A stretch of 64,000 bases of DNA from positions 1,922,001-1,986,000 of the forward strand of contig CAVZKG010000001.1 of the NCBI GenBank assembly GCA_963775805.1, in the 5' to 3' direction. Source of the stretch: JAFAMB01 sp963775805. GTDB taxonomy: Bacteria; Verrucomicrobiota; Verrucomicrobiia; Chthoniobacterales; JAFAMB01. Position 1 is the stretch's first letter, and every line of letters starts with the position of its first letter. Below are positions 26,824 to 35,852 of this stretch, piece after piece. The translations under genes were made by a program, and so were the position numbers. The notes beneath the pieces were generated by a model that made no database searches, was not told the DNA's origin, and saw only the letters and a program-made list of their open reading frames with translations.

Positions 26824-27186
26824 ATGTTCATCCCTGAAATATTAGAGTACCTCGAAGGAGCTGATTTAGAAGATTGGCTCACACTGACCTTCATCGAACG
26901 CCAACGCCAGCTACCGCTGGAAGACCTCTGCTCTCACGGCAGGTACCGATCCACTGATGGAGTACCAGACATCTGGATGCTGGAACTAACCAATAGACGC
27001 GGCAAACAATGGAACGGAAGATTCAACGTCGAATTTTTTGAGGAACACAAAAACGGAAACCACGCAGAAAGAATGGTGGAGCGGAAGAGCGGCGAACTGC
27101 GTTTTACTCTCGACACCGAAACCGCAAAAGTCACGTTCAACGGAGACGGCTCCGCTGCTGATGCAGACCATTCCCGCGCTTCCTGA
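26824..27186 (+). CDS. Hypothetical protein, 120 residues
   Basis: No family recognised. The product begins MFIPEILEYLEGADLEDW and is acidic and soluble, with mixed alpha and beta character (for example IWMLELTNRRGKQWNGRFNV). ATG 26824 is chosen over a longer upstream start (26755) because the extra 23 residues look like non-coding translation. It stands alone, with an independent hairpin 70 bp downstream. Confidence 0.5.
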   Translation: MFIPEILEYLEGADLEDWLTLTFIERQRQLPLEDLCSHGRYRSTDGVPDIWMLELTNRRGKQWNGRFNVEFFEEHKNGNHAERMVERKSGELRFTLDTETAKVTFNGDGSAADADHSRAS

Positions 27187-27255
27187 CGCGGCTCAAGTTT
27201 TCCTGCACTCGATACGAAGAGATTCGTGCACTAGCTCAGCCTACGGATGAACACC

Positions 27256-27281
27256 GCAACCCCGAAAGCCCTCGGGGTTGC
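27256..27281 (+). terminator. Perfect 10-bp hairpin downstream of hypothetical gene
   Basis: GCAACCCCGA and TCGGGGTTGC form a perfect 10-bp stem with a six-base loop AAGCCC. Bases GAGTTGTTC follow, a weak U-rich tail. Likely an intrinsic terminator for the 26.8-kb gene; it also lies upstream of the CbiX gene. Confidence 0.65.
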
Positions 27282-27344
27282 GAGTTGTTCAGGCTAGTAC
27301 GATTTTCATTTGAGGAACCTGGGCGAGGCATCCAATTTAGGACC

Positions 27345-28166
27345 ATGCCCGACAAGCGCGACAGCGCCCTGGTATTGGTTGGCCACGGTTCCACTCTGAA
27401 TCCTGATTCGAGTGCGCCGACATTCCAGCATGCCGACGAAATTGCGTTGCGCAAAATTTTCGCTGAGGTCCATTGCGCCTTTTGGAAAGAGGAACCGAGT
27501 CTTCGAGAGATTCTGCGCATGGTTGATCTGGACGATATTTACGTCGTCCCGAACTTCATCAGTGAAGGTTATTTCACCGATATCGTGATTCCGAGAGAAC
27601 TCGAGCTTTCGGGATCGATCACTCGCCGATCAGGGAAAATCATCAAGTACTGCGAACCGGTCGGAAACGATCCGCGCATGATCGATCTTCTGCTTCATCG
27701 GGCAAAGGAGATCGCCCCGGGGATTTCTCCTGGGCAAACCAGCCTCCTGATTGTCGGGCACGGCACCCATCTGAACGAGAAATCTGCGGAAGCGGCGAAA
27801 GCCCAAGCGAGAACGATTCGTGAGCGAGGTTCTTACGGGGAGGTTTTCGCGGCGTACATGGAGGAACCACCATTCATCGCAGATTGGCGCAAGAACACGT
27901 CTCAGCCGAACATTGTCGTGGTTCCTTTCTTTATCGCAGATGGTCTGCATAGCTATCAGGAAATCCCGGTCTTACTGGGTATTGACACGGAACGGTCTGT
28001 CGCCGCGAGCGCGCAGCAACAGGTCTTTCGTCGAAACCCTCATCACCTTGATGGGCGGAGCCTCTACTATGCGAGCGCTATAGGGACGGATCCTCTTATG
28101 GCGGACGTGATCCTCGATACCGTCGAGCGTTTTGATCAAAAGCACCGGTACGAATTGGCCGCATGA
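27345..28166 (+). CDS. cbiX: CbiX-type sirohydrochlorin chelatase
   Basis: A 273-residue class II chelatase expected to insert cobalt or iron into sirohydrochlorin. Two CbiX repeats are seen: residues 10-120 with ALVLVGHGSTLNPDS and 145-260 with LLIVGHGTHLNEKS, both carrying the metal-binding His of GHG. The start at ATG 27345 is where homology begins. Its stop overlaps the next gene (ATGA), whose product looks like the Fe-S domain that is fused to CbiX in some bacteria, so the two probably work together. Confidence 0.85.
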   Translation: MPDKRDSALVLVGHGSTLNPDSSAPTFQHADEIALRKIFAEVHCAFWKEEPSLREILRMVDLDDIYVVPNFISEGYFTDIVIPRELELSGSITRRSGKIIKYCEPVGNDPRMIDLLLHRAKEIAPGISPGQTSLLIVGHGTHLNEKSAEAAKAQARTIRERGSYGEVFAAYMEEPPFIADWRKNTSQPNIVVVPFFIADGLHSYQEIPVLLGIDTERSVAASAQQQVFRRNPHHLDGRSLYYASAIGTDPLMADVILDTVERFDQKHRYELAA

Positions 28167-28798
28167 TCAGGGATGAATTAGCTCGCTTGATCAAGGAAGG
28201 ATATAGGGCGCTAGGGCAACTCGAATTCGCCGAATCAAGCGGCGGATACTCTCTGTATCATACCGCTGATAAGAGCAATTTGAACGGCACTCGCATTTAT
28301 CGATCGGTCGAAGATGCTCGAGAGATTGCAAAGTACGATGCTGAGGGAGGTTATCGCCCGTTGAAAGGAGCGCCCAACCTGCCGCGTGGCTGGGTACTGG
28401 AGCTAGGGACAATTGACGAGTTGCAGCGAGCGCTCGATTACTTTTACCCGGGAGCGATTGCCTCCTGGGTTGCTTATCGTGCGAGCCAGGCGTATCCGGT
28501 CCACTTGAGACAGACGTTCAACCGCCAGAGTGGCATGTATCGTGTGGCGCGCAAACTTACGAATGACCAGGCACGCGACCTGGTCAAGGAAGCCTGCGAT
28601 TCCCGGAACCGTTGCCTGCGGACAATTCTCTGGGGGGTCGAAGAAGGAGAGCGCCCGGATTTCCTTCCTTCCTCAAAATCAGATACGCAGGTGGACCAGA
28701 CAGGGCAAAAAAGACGTGCGATCCCCTTCCTGTGCCTGGAGGCCTGCAACTTGTTGGTGGCGCAAGCGCGCAGCGTGCAAAGGAAATCGTCTGAATGA
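28163..28798 (+). CDS. DR2241-type [4Fe-4S] domain protein, CbiX partner
   Basis: A 211-residue protein resembling the C-terminal iron-sulfur region attached to CbiX in Deinococcus DR2241. Four cysteines in two pairs are visible near the C-terminus: C-x5-C in EACDSRNRCLR and C-x3-C in PFLCLEACNLL. The N-terminal 100 residues are rich in aromatic and charged residues. It overlaps cbiX by 4 bp and the amidohydrolase by 4 bp, so the three form an operon. It may act with CbiX in metal insertion or electron transfer; the role is inferred. Confidence 0.65.
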   Translation: MIRDELARLIKEGYRALGQLEFAESSGGYSLYHTADKSNLNGTRIYRSVEDAREIAKYDAEGGYRPLKGAPNLPRGWVLELGTIDELQRALDYFYPGAIASWVAYRASQAYPVHLRQTFNRQSGMYRVARKLTNDQARDLVKEACDSRNRCLRTILWGVEEGERPDFLPSSKSDTQVDQTGQKRRAIPFLCLEACNLLVAQARSVQRKSSE

Positions 28799-30018
28799 CC
28801 GCGTATCGCTGCCGCACGCTTGTCACTATGGAAGGTTCGCCGATCGACAACGGAGCCTTTGTCGTTGACGGTTCAAAGTTTGTGCAGATTGGAGGTGCCG
28901 CAGAAATCCTGAAGGCCCATACAGGCAAGGTCGTCGACCTTGGGGAAGTCGTTGTGCTGCCGGGATTAATCAATGCGCATTGTCATCTCGATTACACGTT
29001 GATGAGAGGCGCCATCTTGCCCGCGAGAAGCTTCTCTCGATGGGTCTCGCGTATCAATTCGCTCAAGCGATCGCTGACGGATAATGACTACTTGCGCGCG
29101 ACCCAGATGGGCCTGGAAGAACTTCGGAGAAGTGGGGTTACTACAGTTCTCAATATTGTTGCTACACCTCAGATTTTTCCATTGTTTCCGCCGGCTTCAA
29201 TTCGCGTGTGGAATTTTCTAGAGTTAATCGACGTGCGCCCGAGACCGTGGATTGATGAGCACGCTTTCGGGTCTTGGCTTTTTTTTTCGGATCAATCCGA
29301 GCAACTTGGCGGAGTCGGATTGAGCCCACACGCGCCCTACACTGCCTCAGCAAAACTCTACGAACTGGCTCTGGAATGCGCGCGATCGTTCAACATGCCA
29401 ATCACGACGCATGTTGCCGAGTCGAACGAAGAATTTGCGATGTTCGCCAAAGCATCCGGAGAGCTTTTTGAATTCCTCAAGAGGCTGGGCAGACCGATGT
29501 CGGACTGCGGGGCAACAACTCCATTGCGCCATCTGATTGAAAATCGCTTGATCAACTCGGACTCCATCGTCGCCCATCTCAATGAACTCGACGACAGGGA
29601 CTTCGATACCTTGGGAAAGACCGAATGGCGCAAATTGCAAATCGTGTACTGCCCAAAAAGTCACCGGTTCTTGCATCACAAACGCTTCCCTTTAGAAGAA
29701 CTCAGAGAGCGTGGTCTGAATATCTCCCTCGGGACGGATAGTCTTGCCAGTAACGATTCGCTCAACATGTTCTCTGAAATGCGTATGGCCAAAAAAGCCT
29801 ATCCGTCACTTACTTCACTGAATGTGCTGGAAATGGCAACCACTCACCCCGCCCGCGCGCTGAAACGAGAACGCGATCTCGGCAAAATCGCTCCAGGTTG
29901 TCTCGCAGATTCGATCGGGATACCGTTCAAAGGGTCTACTAACGATGTTTACGACGCGATTATTCAAAATAGAGGGACAATCAAATGGATGATGGTCAAT
30001 GGAAAGATCTTGAAGTGA
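28795..30018 (+). CDS. Amidohydrolase family protein (cytosine-deaminase/AtzA-like)
   Basis: A 407-residue metal-dependent hydrolase. Metal and catalytic motifs are NAHCHLD (HxH), SPHAPYTAS, THVAESNEE, HLNELDD and GTDSLASND. The fold includes an N-terminal beta sandwich formed by both ends. It overlaps the Fe-S gene at its start and the D,D-carboxypeptidase ATG at its end (TGATG). The substrate is unknown; related proteins deaminate guanine-, SAH- or triazine-type compounds. Confidence 0.85.
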   Translation: MTAYRCRTLVTMEGSPIDNGAFVVDGSKFVQIGGAAEILKAHTGKVVDLGEVVVLPGLINAHCHLDYTLMRGAILPARSFSRWVSRINSLKRSLTDNDYLRATQMGLEELRRSGVTTVLNIVATPQIFPLFPPASIRVWNFLELIDVRPRPWIDEHAFGSWLFFSDQSEQLGGVGLSPHAPYTASAKLYELALECARSFNMPITTHVAESNEEFAMFAKASGELFEFLKRLGRPMSDCGATTPLRHLIENRLINSDSIVAHLNELDDRDFDTLGKTEWRKLQIVYCPKSHRFLHHKRFPLEELRERGLNISLGTDSLASNDSLNMFSEMRMAKKAYPSLTSLNVLEMATTHPARALKRERDLGKIAPGCLADSIGIPFKGSTNDVYDAIIQNRGTIKWMMVNGKILK

Positions 30019-30947
30019 TGCCGACAATCTCCATTCTTGCCAGCCTATTCTTTCTCCTGTTGATGCCCGCGACCGGGGCACAACCAAAGGCGCGCGAGAA
30101 GCTCACAACGGAAAAATTTGCTGCAAACGGCGAGCCCAACGTCGTGGCGGCGAGTGCGGCTGTAATCGATTCGTATACGGGCGAGTTTCTCTTTTTGAAG
30201 AATGAAAACGCGCTGCAGTATCCCGCTAGTTCAACAAAAATTCTGACCGCACTTCTGGTCATTGAATCGGGCGATTTGGATAAGCTGGTGACGGTTGATA
30301 TCTCCGACACGAAAGTCGAGCCGACCAAACTCGAGCTTAAACCCGGCGAACAGTACACTCGCCGACAACTGCTGTACGGCATGCTGCTGAAGAGCGCCAA
30401 CGACGTTGCCATGGCGCTGGCACGCGATAATGCGGGATCCGTCGAAGCGTTTGCTGAAAAAATGAACCGTCGAGCGGCTGAATTGGGCGCCACGAACAGC
30501 CATTTTGTGAATCCGAACGGATTGCATGATACTGCTCACTACACCACGGCGCATGACTTGGCGTTGATCGCTCGCGAAGCGATGGAGCAGCCTTTTTTCC
30601 GGCAGATTGTCGGCACGGTCTATTACACATGGAAATCGCCGACTGGCGTTGTTGAGCAGCTTCGAAATCACAATCGTCTCCTGCGACACTACGTCGGATG
30701 CAACGGACTCAAGACCGGGTACACACGGGCTGCACAACAGGTTTTGGTGAGTTCAGCGCTGAGAGAGGGTCATGAGGTCATTTCAGTGGTGTTGCACACC
30801 GACAAACCCGGCATCTGGGAGGATAGCAAAGCGTTACTGACTTATGGACTTATCAAAGTCGGTTGCCCCCCGGAGGTGCTTGCGAACACCAATGAAAAAG
30901 CTTCTGAGAAAGAGGATGAAGGTGGTGAAGGAGACGAAGCGCATTAG
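30018..30947 (+). CDS. D-alanyl-D-alanine carboxypeptidase (PBP5/DacA family)
   Basis: A 309-residue serine peptidase of the S11 family that trims stem peptides. The signal peptide is MPTISILASLFFLLLMPATG. The catalytic SxxK is in YPASSTKILTAL, SxN in LKSANDVA, and KTG in GLKTGYTRAA. The C-terminal about 30 residues are acidic (Glu/Asp-rich) rather than an amphipathic anchor, so membrane attachment may be weak. The ATG at 30018 overlaps the preceding stop. Confidence 0.9.
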   Translation: MPTISILASLFFLLLMPATGAQPKAREKLTTEKFAANGEPNVVAASAAVIDSYTGEFLFLKNENALQYPASSTKILTALLVIESGDLDKLVTVDISDTKVEPTKLELKPGEQYTRRQLLYGMLLKSANDVAMALARDNAGSVEAFAEKMNRRAAELGATNSHFVNPNGLHDTAHYTTAHDLALIAREAMEQPFFRQIVGTVYYTWKSPTGVVEQLRNHNRLLRHYVGCNGLKTGYTRAAQQVLVSSALREGHEVISVVLHTDKPGIWEDSKALLTYGLIKVGCPPEVLANTNEKASEKEDEGGEGDEAH

Positions 30948-31023
30948 CGAAAAAGGGGCCTTTCGGCGTGCACCGAGACTCGCTTAGCCTGATTGCATTA
31001 TGTTCTACGGGTTTTTGTTGTTG

Positions 31024-31519
31024 CTAGTTGTTAGCAGATGGGAGAGCCGCAAACTCGCGCTCAAGTCCCTTGATCAGGCCCGTGCGCCAACTATCCGCGA
31101 TGGATTGAGACACGGGATCGGGGAAAATATCCTCTTCTCCGTTTTCTAATCCATCAAATGTACCCCTGGCTGCGGCCTCGGGCGGAGCCTTCGGTATGTC
31201 GTAGCCCCGGTTCATGTCGGTGTCTATAGGGCCCAAGAAGACCGCATGGACTGCCACACCCTGGCCAGCCAGGAGCGCCCGGAGCGACTGCGTCAAGTTG
31301 GCTGCCGCCGCCTTCGCCGGCCGCCCGCTGAATCTGCGCCGCATTAGTCACGTCCATCGTCATTGGCATTACGCGTTTGTCTGGATGTTGAAGTGCGCAC
31401 CGTGTTCCGGCATATACCCTCTTCGCGCCTCGCCTGAGCGCCTCTTCCACAAGTGCCCGACCGATGCCGCGATTGGCACCGGTCACCAGAACTACTTTCT
31501 CCTTTATTGTGTTTGGCAT
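31024..31519 (-). pseudogene. Decayed short-chain dehydrogenase/reductase
   Basis: The N-terminal frame (from 31519) has the Rossmann start VVLVTGANRGIGRALVEEAL and runs to TNAAQIQRA. The C-terminal frame (to 31024) resumes at AKAAAANLTQSLRA and PIDTDMNRG. A shift near 31335 joins them, and the segment expected between (NAG, catalytic Ser, most of YxxxK) is missing. This is an internal deletion with a frameshift, so the protein cannot be an active SDR. It overlaps a second decayed gene. Confidence 0.75.
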
Positions 31520-31644
31520 AATGTTGTCCGACGCCTTGTTGTTGCCACATTTTCGTGATCGGGGCCTTTGTTGATTGCCTTAAAGACTTCTTCCGGGGTC
31601 TGATCCACCAGAATGGTAGCCCAGTAATTTCGATTATTTTTCAT
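31504..31644 (-). pseudogene. Truncated SRPBCC/AHSA1-type N-terminal fragment
   Basis: A 46-residue frame starting at ATG 31644 (GGAAAG upstream) reads MKNNRNYWATILVDQTPEEV and FKAINK, the typical opening of an SRPBCC (START-like) ligand-binding protein. It then runs into unrelated sequence and stops at 31504, inside the SDR pseudogene. About 80% of the domain is missing. Both neighbours are decayed, which suggests one region that lost several genes. Confidence 0.55.
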
Positions 31645-32059
31645 ATCGTGTCTTTCCAGATATTAAACCATATGGTTGAACATCTGGCGAAATCACACGG
31701 AATGCAAATAGATTCTTTTCCATTCAAGTGAGGGATGTGTGAAGCGTTTAGACAGCTTGGAACAAAACAACGTCTGCCTGCCTTCAATGGTTTGGAGCGA
31801 ATGCCGATTGGTGCAAATGACCCCAATCGCCATCGCAAATGGTTCAGCTTCAACGGTTCAAAAAAAATGGACAAGTTGGGAGTCGATCCCTCTCAGTTTG
31901 AGCCGACCGAGCAAGTCACCGGAACGAACCAGCTGAGCACTTTTCTCTTCGATCCCCCCCTGAGTGCGAGTACAGGTTTGTCACTTCGGTCACTCTGCAT
32001 TCTTGCAGTCCGCTCACGGCTCTCTTAGAGTCATTGTTCGAAAAGTTAACGATATTCGT
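31645..32059. other. Non-coding stretch upstream of rpoN
   Basis: About 415 bp with no credible gene. Short open frames exist on both strands but have no codon or family signal. It presumably carries the rpoN promoter; no clear -35/-10 pair stands out. Confidence 0.4.
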
Positions 32060-33466
32060 ATGGCCGGCCCAGGGATTCATCAGTTCCAGAATTTGACGAT
32101 GCAGCAGGTGCTCGCACCACAGCTGCAGCAGAGTCTTCAAATTTTGCAGGCTCCGACATTGGAACTGAGGAATATCGTCCAGCAGGAACTTCAAACGAAT
32201 CCGGTTCTTGAGGAAGAGATCGGTCCGGTCGAGAACGATGATCGATCCAAGGATGACAGTGAGTTCCAGGAGGAATTCGAACGACTGGCGAAACTGGACG
32301 AGGAATGGCGCGATTATATGACGCAGAATGTCAGTTATTCTGCCCGGAACCTGGAAGATGAAGAGCGCCGGCAATTCTTTTTCGATTCAATCGCGAGCCA
32401 GGAGACGCTGCAACTGCATCTCTGGGAACAATTAAACACCGCTGACGTCACCGAGGAACAGCGAAAGGCGGCTGAATTGATCATCGGCAACATCGATGAC
32501 ATCGGTTTTTTACAGACATCGGTCGAAGAGATATCGGCCAACGCCGGACTACCTCAGGAAGAGATTCAGGAGATGCTGGATCTGATTCAATCCTTCCACC
32601 CTGTCGGTGTTGGAGCGCGAGACCTAAGGGAATGTCTTCTGATCCAGTTGCGGCGTCTGGGCAAAGAAGGAAGTCTCGAATTCCAGATCGTGGACGAACA
32701 CCTTGCGGACCTGGGCCGCAGACGGTTGCCAGAGGTTGCACGGCGCCTCGGCGTAACGGTCGAACAAGTCCAAAGAGCGGCAAATTTCATTTCCACGCTT
32801 GATCCCAAACCAGGACAAATCTTTACTCCGGATCCCAACAGCTATGTTCTCCCGGACGTGAGCGTCGACAAAGTCGGCGATGATTACGCAATCTCGCTCA
32901 ATGGCGATCAAATCCCTCATCTGCGCATCAGCAAGACCTACAAGGATCTGATGACGCAAGGATCAAACGGAACAGATGTACGCGATTATATTCGTGAAAA
33001 AATTCGGAGCGGCAAATTCCTGATCAAGAGCATTCACCAACGTCAACAGACAATCCTGAACATTGCGAACGAGATCGTGTCGCGCCAGCATGAGTTCCTC
33101 GAAAACGGCACCGCTTCGTTGAAGCCGATGACGATGGCTCAAATCGCGGATTCGGTGGGCGTGCACGAAACCACGGTCAGCCGCGCGATCTCAGGGAAAT
33201 ATATGGCGACTCCGCAAGGTGTGTTCGAAATGAAGTATTTCTTCACGCCCGGCTACCAAACCGCCGGCGGCGCGGCACTGAGCAACACCAGTGTCAAAGA
33301 ATCGATCTCTGAACTCGTTCGAAACGAAGACACGCATAACCCCCTCAGCGACAAAGAAATTGTGGAGATTCTATCAGATCGCGGGATTCCGATTGCCCGA
33401 AGAACCGTTGCAAAGTATCGGGCAGAATTGAACATTTTACCGAGTAACCTCCGAAAGCAGTACTAA
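32060..33466 (+). CDS. rpoN: RNA polymerase sigma-54 factor
   Basis: A 468-residue RpoN that directs polymerase to -24/-12 promoters and needs an AAA+ activator. Region I is MQQVLAPQLQQSLQILQAPT, followed by an acidic region II and the core-binding domain. The DNA-binding helix-turn-helix is DSVGVHETTVSRAI, and the RpoN box ARRTVAKYR lies near the C-terminus. The start is ATG 32060; longer upstream frames add unrelated residues. A likely target, the amtB promoter, lies in this window. A small secreted protein gene follows after 3 bp. Confidence 0.97.
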   Translation: MAGPGIHQFQNLTMQQVLAPQLQQSLQILQAPTLELRNIVQQELQTNPVLEEEIGPVENDDRSKDDSEFQEEFERLAKLDEEWRDYMTQNVSYSARNLEDEERRQFFFDSIASQETLQLHLWEQLNTADVTEEQRKAAELIIGNIDDIGFLQTSVEEISANAGLPQEEIQEMLDLIQSFHPVGVGARDLRECLLIQLRRLGKEGSLEFQIVDEHLADLGRRRLPEVARRLGVTVEQVQRAANFISTLDPKPGQIFTPDPNSYVLPDVSVDKVGDDYAISLNGDQIPHLRISKTYKDLMTQGSNGTDVRDYIREKIRSGKFLIKSIHQRQQTILNIANEIVSRQHEFLENGTASLKPMTMAQIADSVGVHETTVSRAISGKYMATPQGVFEMKYFFTPGYQTAGGAALSNTSVKESISELVRNEDTHNPLSDKEIVEILSDRGIPIARRTVAKYRAELNILPSNLRKQY

Positions 33467-33469
33467 GTA

Positions 33470-34237
33470 GTGGTGTATCGCTTGTTTTTGTTCTCATACG
33501 CGCTGTTGATTTGCAGCGTAACGGCTTGGTCCAGACCATTCGATTTTCAATCGGACACATTCGCGTTCAAGAATCAGCTTTACTACGACTACAAGCAGAT
33601 CTCCGACACCCAGGTGGAGATATTCAAACGTCGACACGGCAAGGCGCCTGATTTCTCCCGGCATTGTTTCCAGATGTGTCGCGCGGTCGTTCAATTTTAC
33701 AAGTTCGCGGAATTTCGACCAGATCTGCCGAAGGTTTCAGAACCCGAATACGGAGCAATCGTACAGAGAATCTCTGCAATCCCGGCATGGAGTTCAGGTC
33801 CAAAAACTAAAATCATCGTCCCTGGGTTCAAGGACCTGCACAGCTTCTCTCTTGGTGAAACATTGGTGATCCAAAAGAATCTCGGCCTCTGGTGGCCATC
33901 ATACTGGAGAATTGGCAACTGGCGGATCGTGTTCCCTGTCCCGCGTTTCACTCAGGAACGTATGGCGAATTGGCTACGAAACGAAATCGGACGGAGGCGA
34001 ATCCAGACGGTCTACATCACGCGGATGAAGCCGATCAATCATTGCCTCGTCGCATATTATTTTACCGAGCAGCCTGACGGCGACATCGTTTTTGACGTGT
34101 ACGACGTCAACCAGCCGGGAAAACTCGTACATCTGACCTACCGCAAATCGGATCGGAGTTTCTATTTTGACAAAACCTGGTATTTCCGAGGTGGATTGGT
34201 TTCAGCCATGAGACTCTATGCCAATCCTTTGTTCTAG
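33470..34237 (+). CDS. Hypothetical secreted protein, 255 residues
   Basis: Unrecognised. Starts with GTG just after rpoN. A signal-like segment (YRLFLFSYALLICSVTAWS) is followed by an aromatic-rich soluble domain with phrases such as WWPSYWRIGNWRIVFP and VYITRMKPINHCLVAYYF. The HCLVAYYF stretch recalls a papain-like or transglutaminase-like fold, but no catalytic triad can be assigned. Probably co-transcribed with rpoN. Confidence 0.55.
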   Translation: MVYRLFLFSYALLICSVTAWSRPFDFQSDTFAFKNQLYYDYKQISDTQVEIFKRRHGKAPDFSRHCFQMCRAVVQFYKFAEFRPDLPKVSEPEYGAIVQRISAIPAWSSGPKTKIIVPGFKDLHSFSLGETLVIQKNLGLWWPSYWRIGNWRIVFPVPRFTQERMANWLRNEIGRRRIQTVYITRMKPINHCLVAYYFTEQPDGDIVFDVYDVNQPGKLVHLTYRKSDRSFYFDKTWYFRGGLVSAMRLYANPLF

Positions 34238-34377
34238 TGGTTCGCAAATCGATAGGGAATTGCGACCGCCACAAGCTACTGTATCCTCTTTCGCGCCCAC
34301 ACATTAAGACATGACGCCGCGCTCGAAACCGGGTGCCGCCACAACGAGACTAACAACGGAATAAAACGCCCAAGGAT

Positions 34378-35847
34378 ATGCCATTTCTTCATTGGTTTAA
34401 GAAAACACCTTCGAGCGCCGAGGCCGAAGGCGATACCAGCGAAAATCCTGTTTTCGGAAAAGTCGAACTGGCGCCCGTTTTTCCAGCTGCTCTCGATCCT
34501 GAGCCACACAAAGAGGAGATTGCTCACGTTCCGGAGGAAGAAAAGCCGGACAGCGAGGTGGAGGCCTCTCCGGAGACGCGAACCCTGGACACGGTCACGG
34601 TTTCGTCGACTGCGGAGGTCTCAGCGCAAGCAACCGATTCAATCCCTGCAGAAGGCGAGAAGGCGTATCTGTCGGCTCCGATCGGAGCTTTTTATGGGAA
34701 ATTGCCGGCGCATTTGCTCGCTTCAAAAAAACCGAGCCTGAATCGAACAATTCAATTCGCAAAAGAGGATGCGGTGATTGACGACGAGGCACAGAAGGCG
34801 ACTCTCCCGCTTTCGATCTTAAGTCTCTCCTGTCCGGATATCTTTTCGCGGGCCGTTGAGCCCGCGGACGATGGGCCAATCAGTTTCTCGATCGCTGCGT
34901 TCAGCGACGCGGCCGAGACGCCCGTGAACGAAGTCATTTTGGGGCAAACGATTCAAAGCGAAGCCCACGAAATCGCTGGGAACGGTGCCAACGAGATAAA
35001 GGTTCGGCTCCAACCAATCATCGCAGATTTACCGCTGGATCTCGAGCCTCACACAATAGAGTTGATCACACCTGGAGATGCAGAAGTCTCCTTGCCGCTG
35101 GATGCGATCAAAGCACAGCTTCCAAACGGCCGAGTCACTGTTCCCGCGTCGACTTTTATTGCGGGTCTACCCTCTGATCTGAGACCTCTTTTCGAAAAGA
35201 TCGATCCGGCTGCCGAAATACCGATTCCGCTACAGGAAATCTTTCCGCGTCTACCTGCAGACGCGATCGAGATTAGAAAAGATCAGGAGTCTGATCATTT
35301 CGAAAGCAAGTTACCTACGCCATTCGGCGACCACGCAGAAGAAGATGCCAAACGTTTCGCTCAATCGTCAGCAGAAACAGGGTCAGCTGCGGTGAAACCT
35401 CCGGAAGAGGTTGGTTCGTCGAAAAGTGACGCCATAGCTGCTTCCGAAAAGTTGCAAGCTCTCTTTATGACGGACGAGCCGCTTGATCTGCGTGGCACTC
35501 TGCTGAAAGTCGCCGAGTTGCCTGGATTGCAGTCATGCGCCTTAACCACCACCGACGGTCAAAAGCTCGCCGGCGGCTTTGGCGATCCGCATCAGGAAAA
35601 ATTATTTTCGACGCTCTTTCCAGATCTATTCGAGCGGACGCATACAGCCTTTGACGAATTACGTACTGGAACCCTCGAAACCATCACCCTATACGCTGGT
35701 GTTCGTCAATTCAGTGGGTTTGTTCGGGGGAAGCTTTGCTTGGCAGTTGTCCATGACAACAGGCCTTTCAAGCCGGGTGTTCGAGAGAAAATCCAGGCCG
35801 TGCTCAACGAACTCGAGGCTTTGAGTGCGACCGCGAAACCGAGCTGA
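34378..35847 (+). CDS. Repeat protein with C-terminal roadblock/LC7-like domain
   Basis: A 489-residue acidic cytoplasmic protein. Residues 1-95 are low-complexity and Glu-rich. Residues about 95-305 contain some six degenerate copies of a motif of the type P-[IL]-x2-I-x3-LP-x2-L, for example APIGAFYGKLPAHLL, IIADLPLDL, SLPLDAIKAQLP and PIPLQEIFPRLP. A roadblock-like domain occupies about 360-480 (LLKVAELPGLQSCALTTTDG to KIQAVLNELEAL). It precedes an MglA-type GTPase by 5 bp, and roadblock (MglB) proteins are the usual regulators of MglA, so they should interact. No signal peptide. Confidence 0.65.
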   Translation: MPFLHWFKKTPSSAEAEGDTSENPVFGKVELAPVFPAALDPEPHKEEIAHVPEEEKPDSEVEASPETRTLDTVTVSSTAEVSAQATDSIPAEGEKAYLSAPIGAFYGKLPAHLLASKKPSLNRTIQFAKEDAVIDDEAQKATLPLSILSLSCPDIFSRAVEPADDGPISFSIAAFSDAAETPVNEVILGQTIQSEAHEIAGNGANEIKVRLQPIIADLPLDLEPHTIELITPGDAEVSLPLDAIKAQLPNGRVTVPASTFIAGLPSDLRPLFEKIDPAAEIPIPLQEIFPRLPADAIEIRKDQESDHFESKLPTPFGDHAEEDAKRFAQSSAETGSAAVKPPEEVGSSKSDAIAASEKLQALFMTDEPLDLRGTLLKVAELPGLQSCALTTTDGQKLAGGFGDPHQEKLFSTLFPDLFERTHTAFDELRTGTLETITLYAGVRQFSGFVRGKLCLAVVHDNRPFKPGVREKIQAVLNELEALSATAKPS

Positions 35848-35852
35848 CTATA

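Noticed and set aside
30948..30965. Terminator after the D,D-carboxypeptidase gene
   Set aside because: Only a 5-bp CGAAA/TTTCG stem with an 8-base loop and no T-run, too weak to call.
31641..31874. 77-residue minus-strand frame upstream of rpoN
   Set aside because: Composition is not protein-like and there is no ribosome binding site; the region is better read as non-coding.
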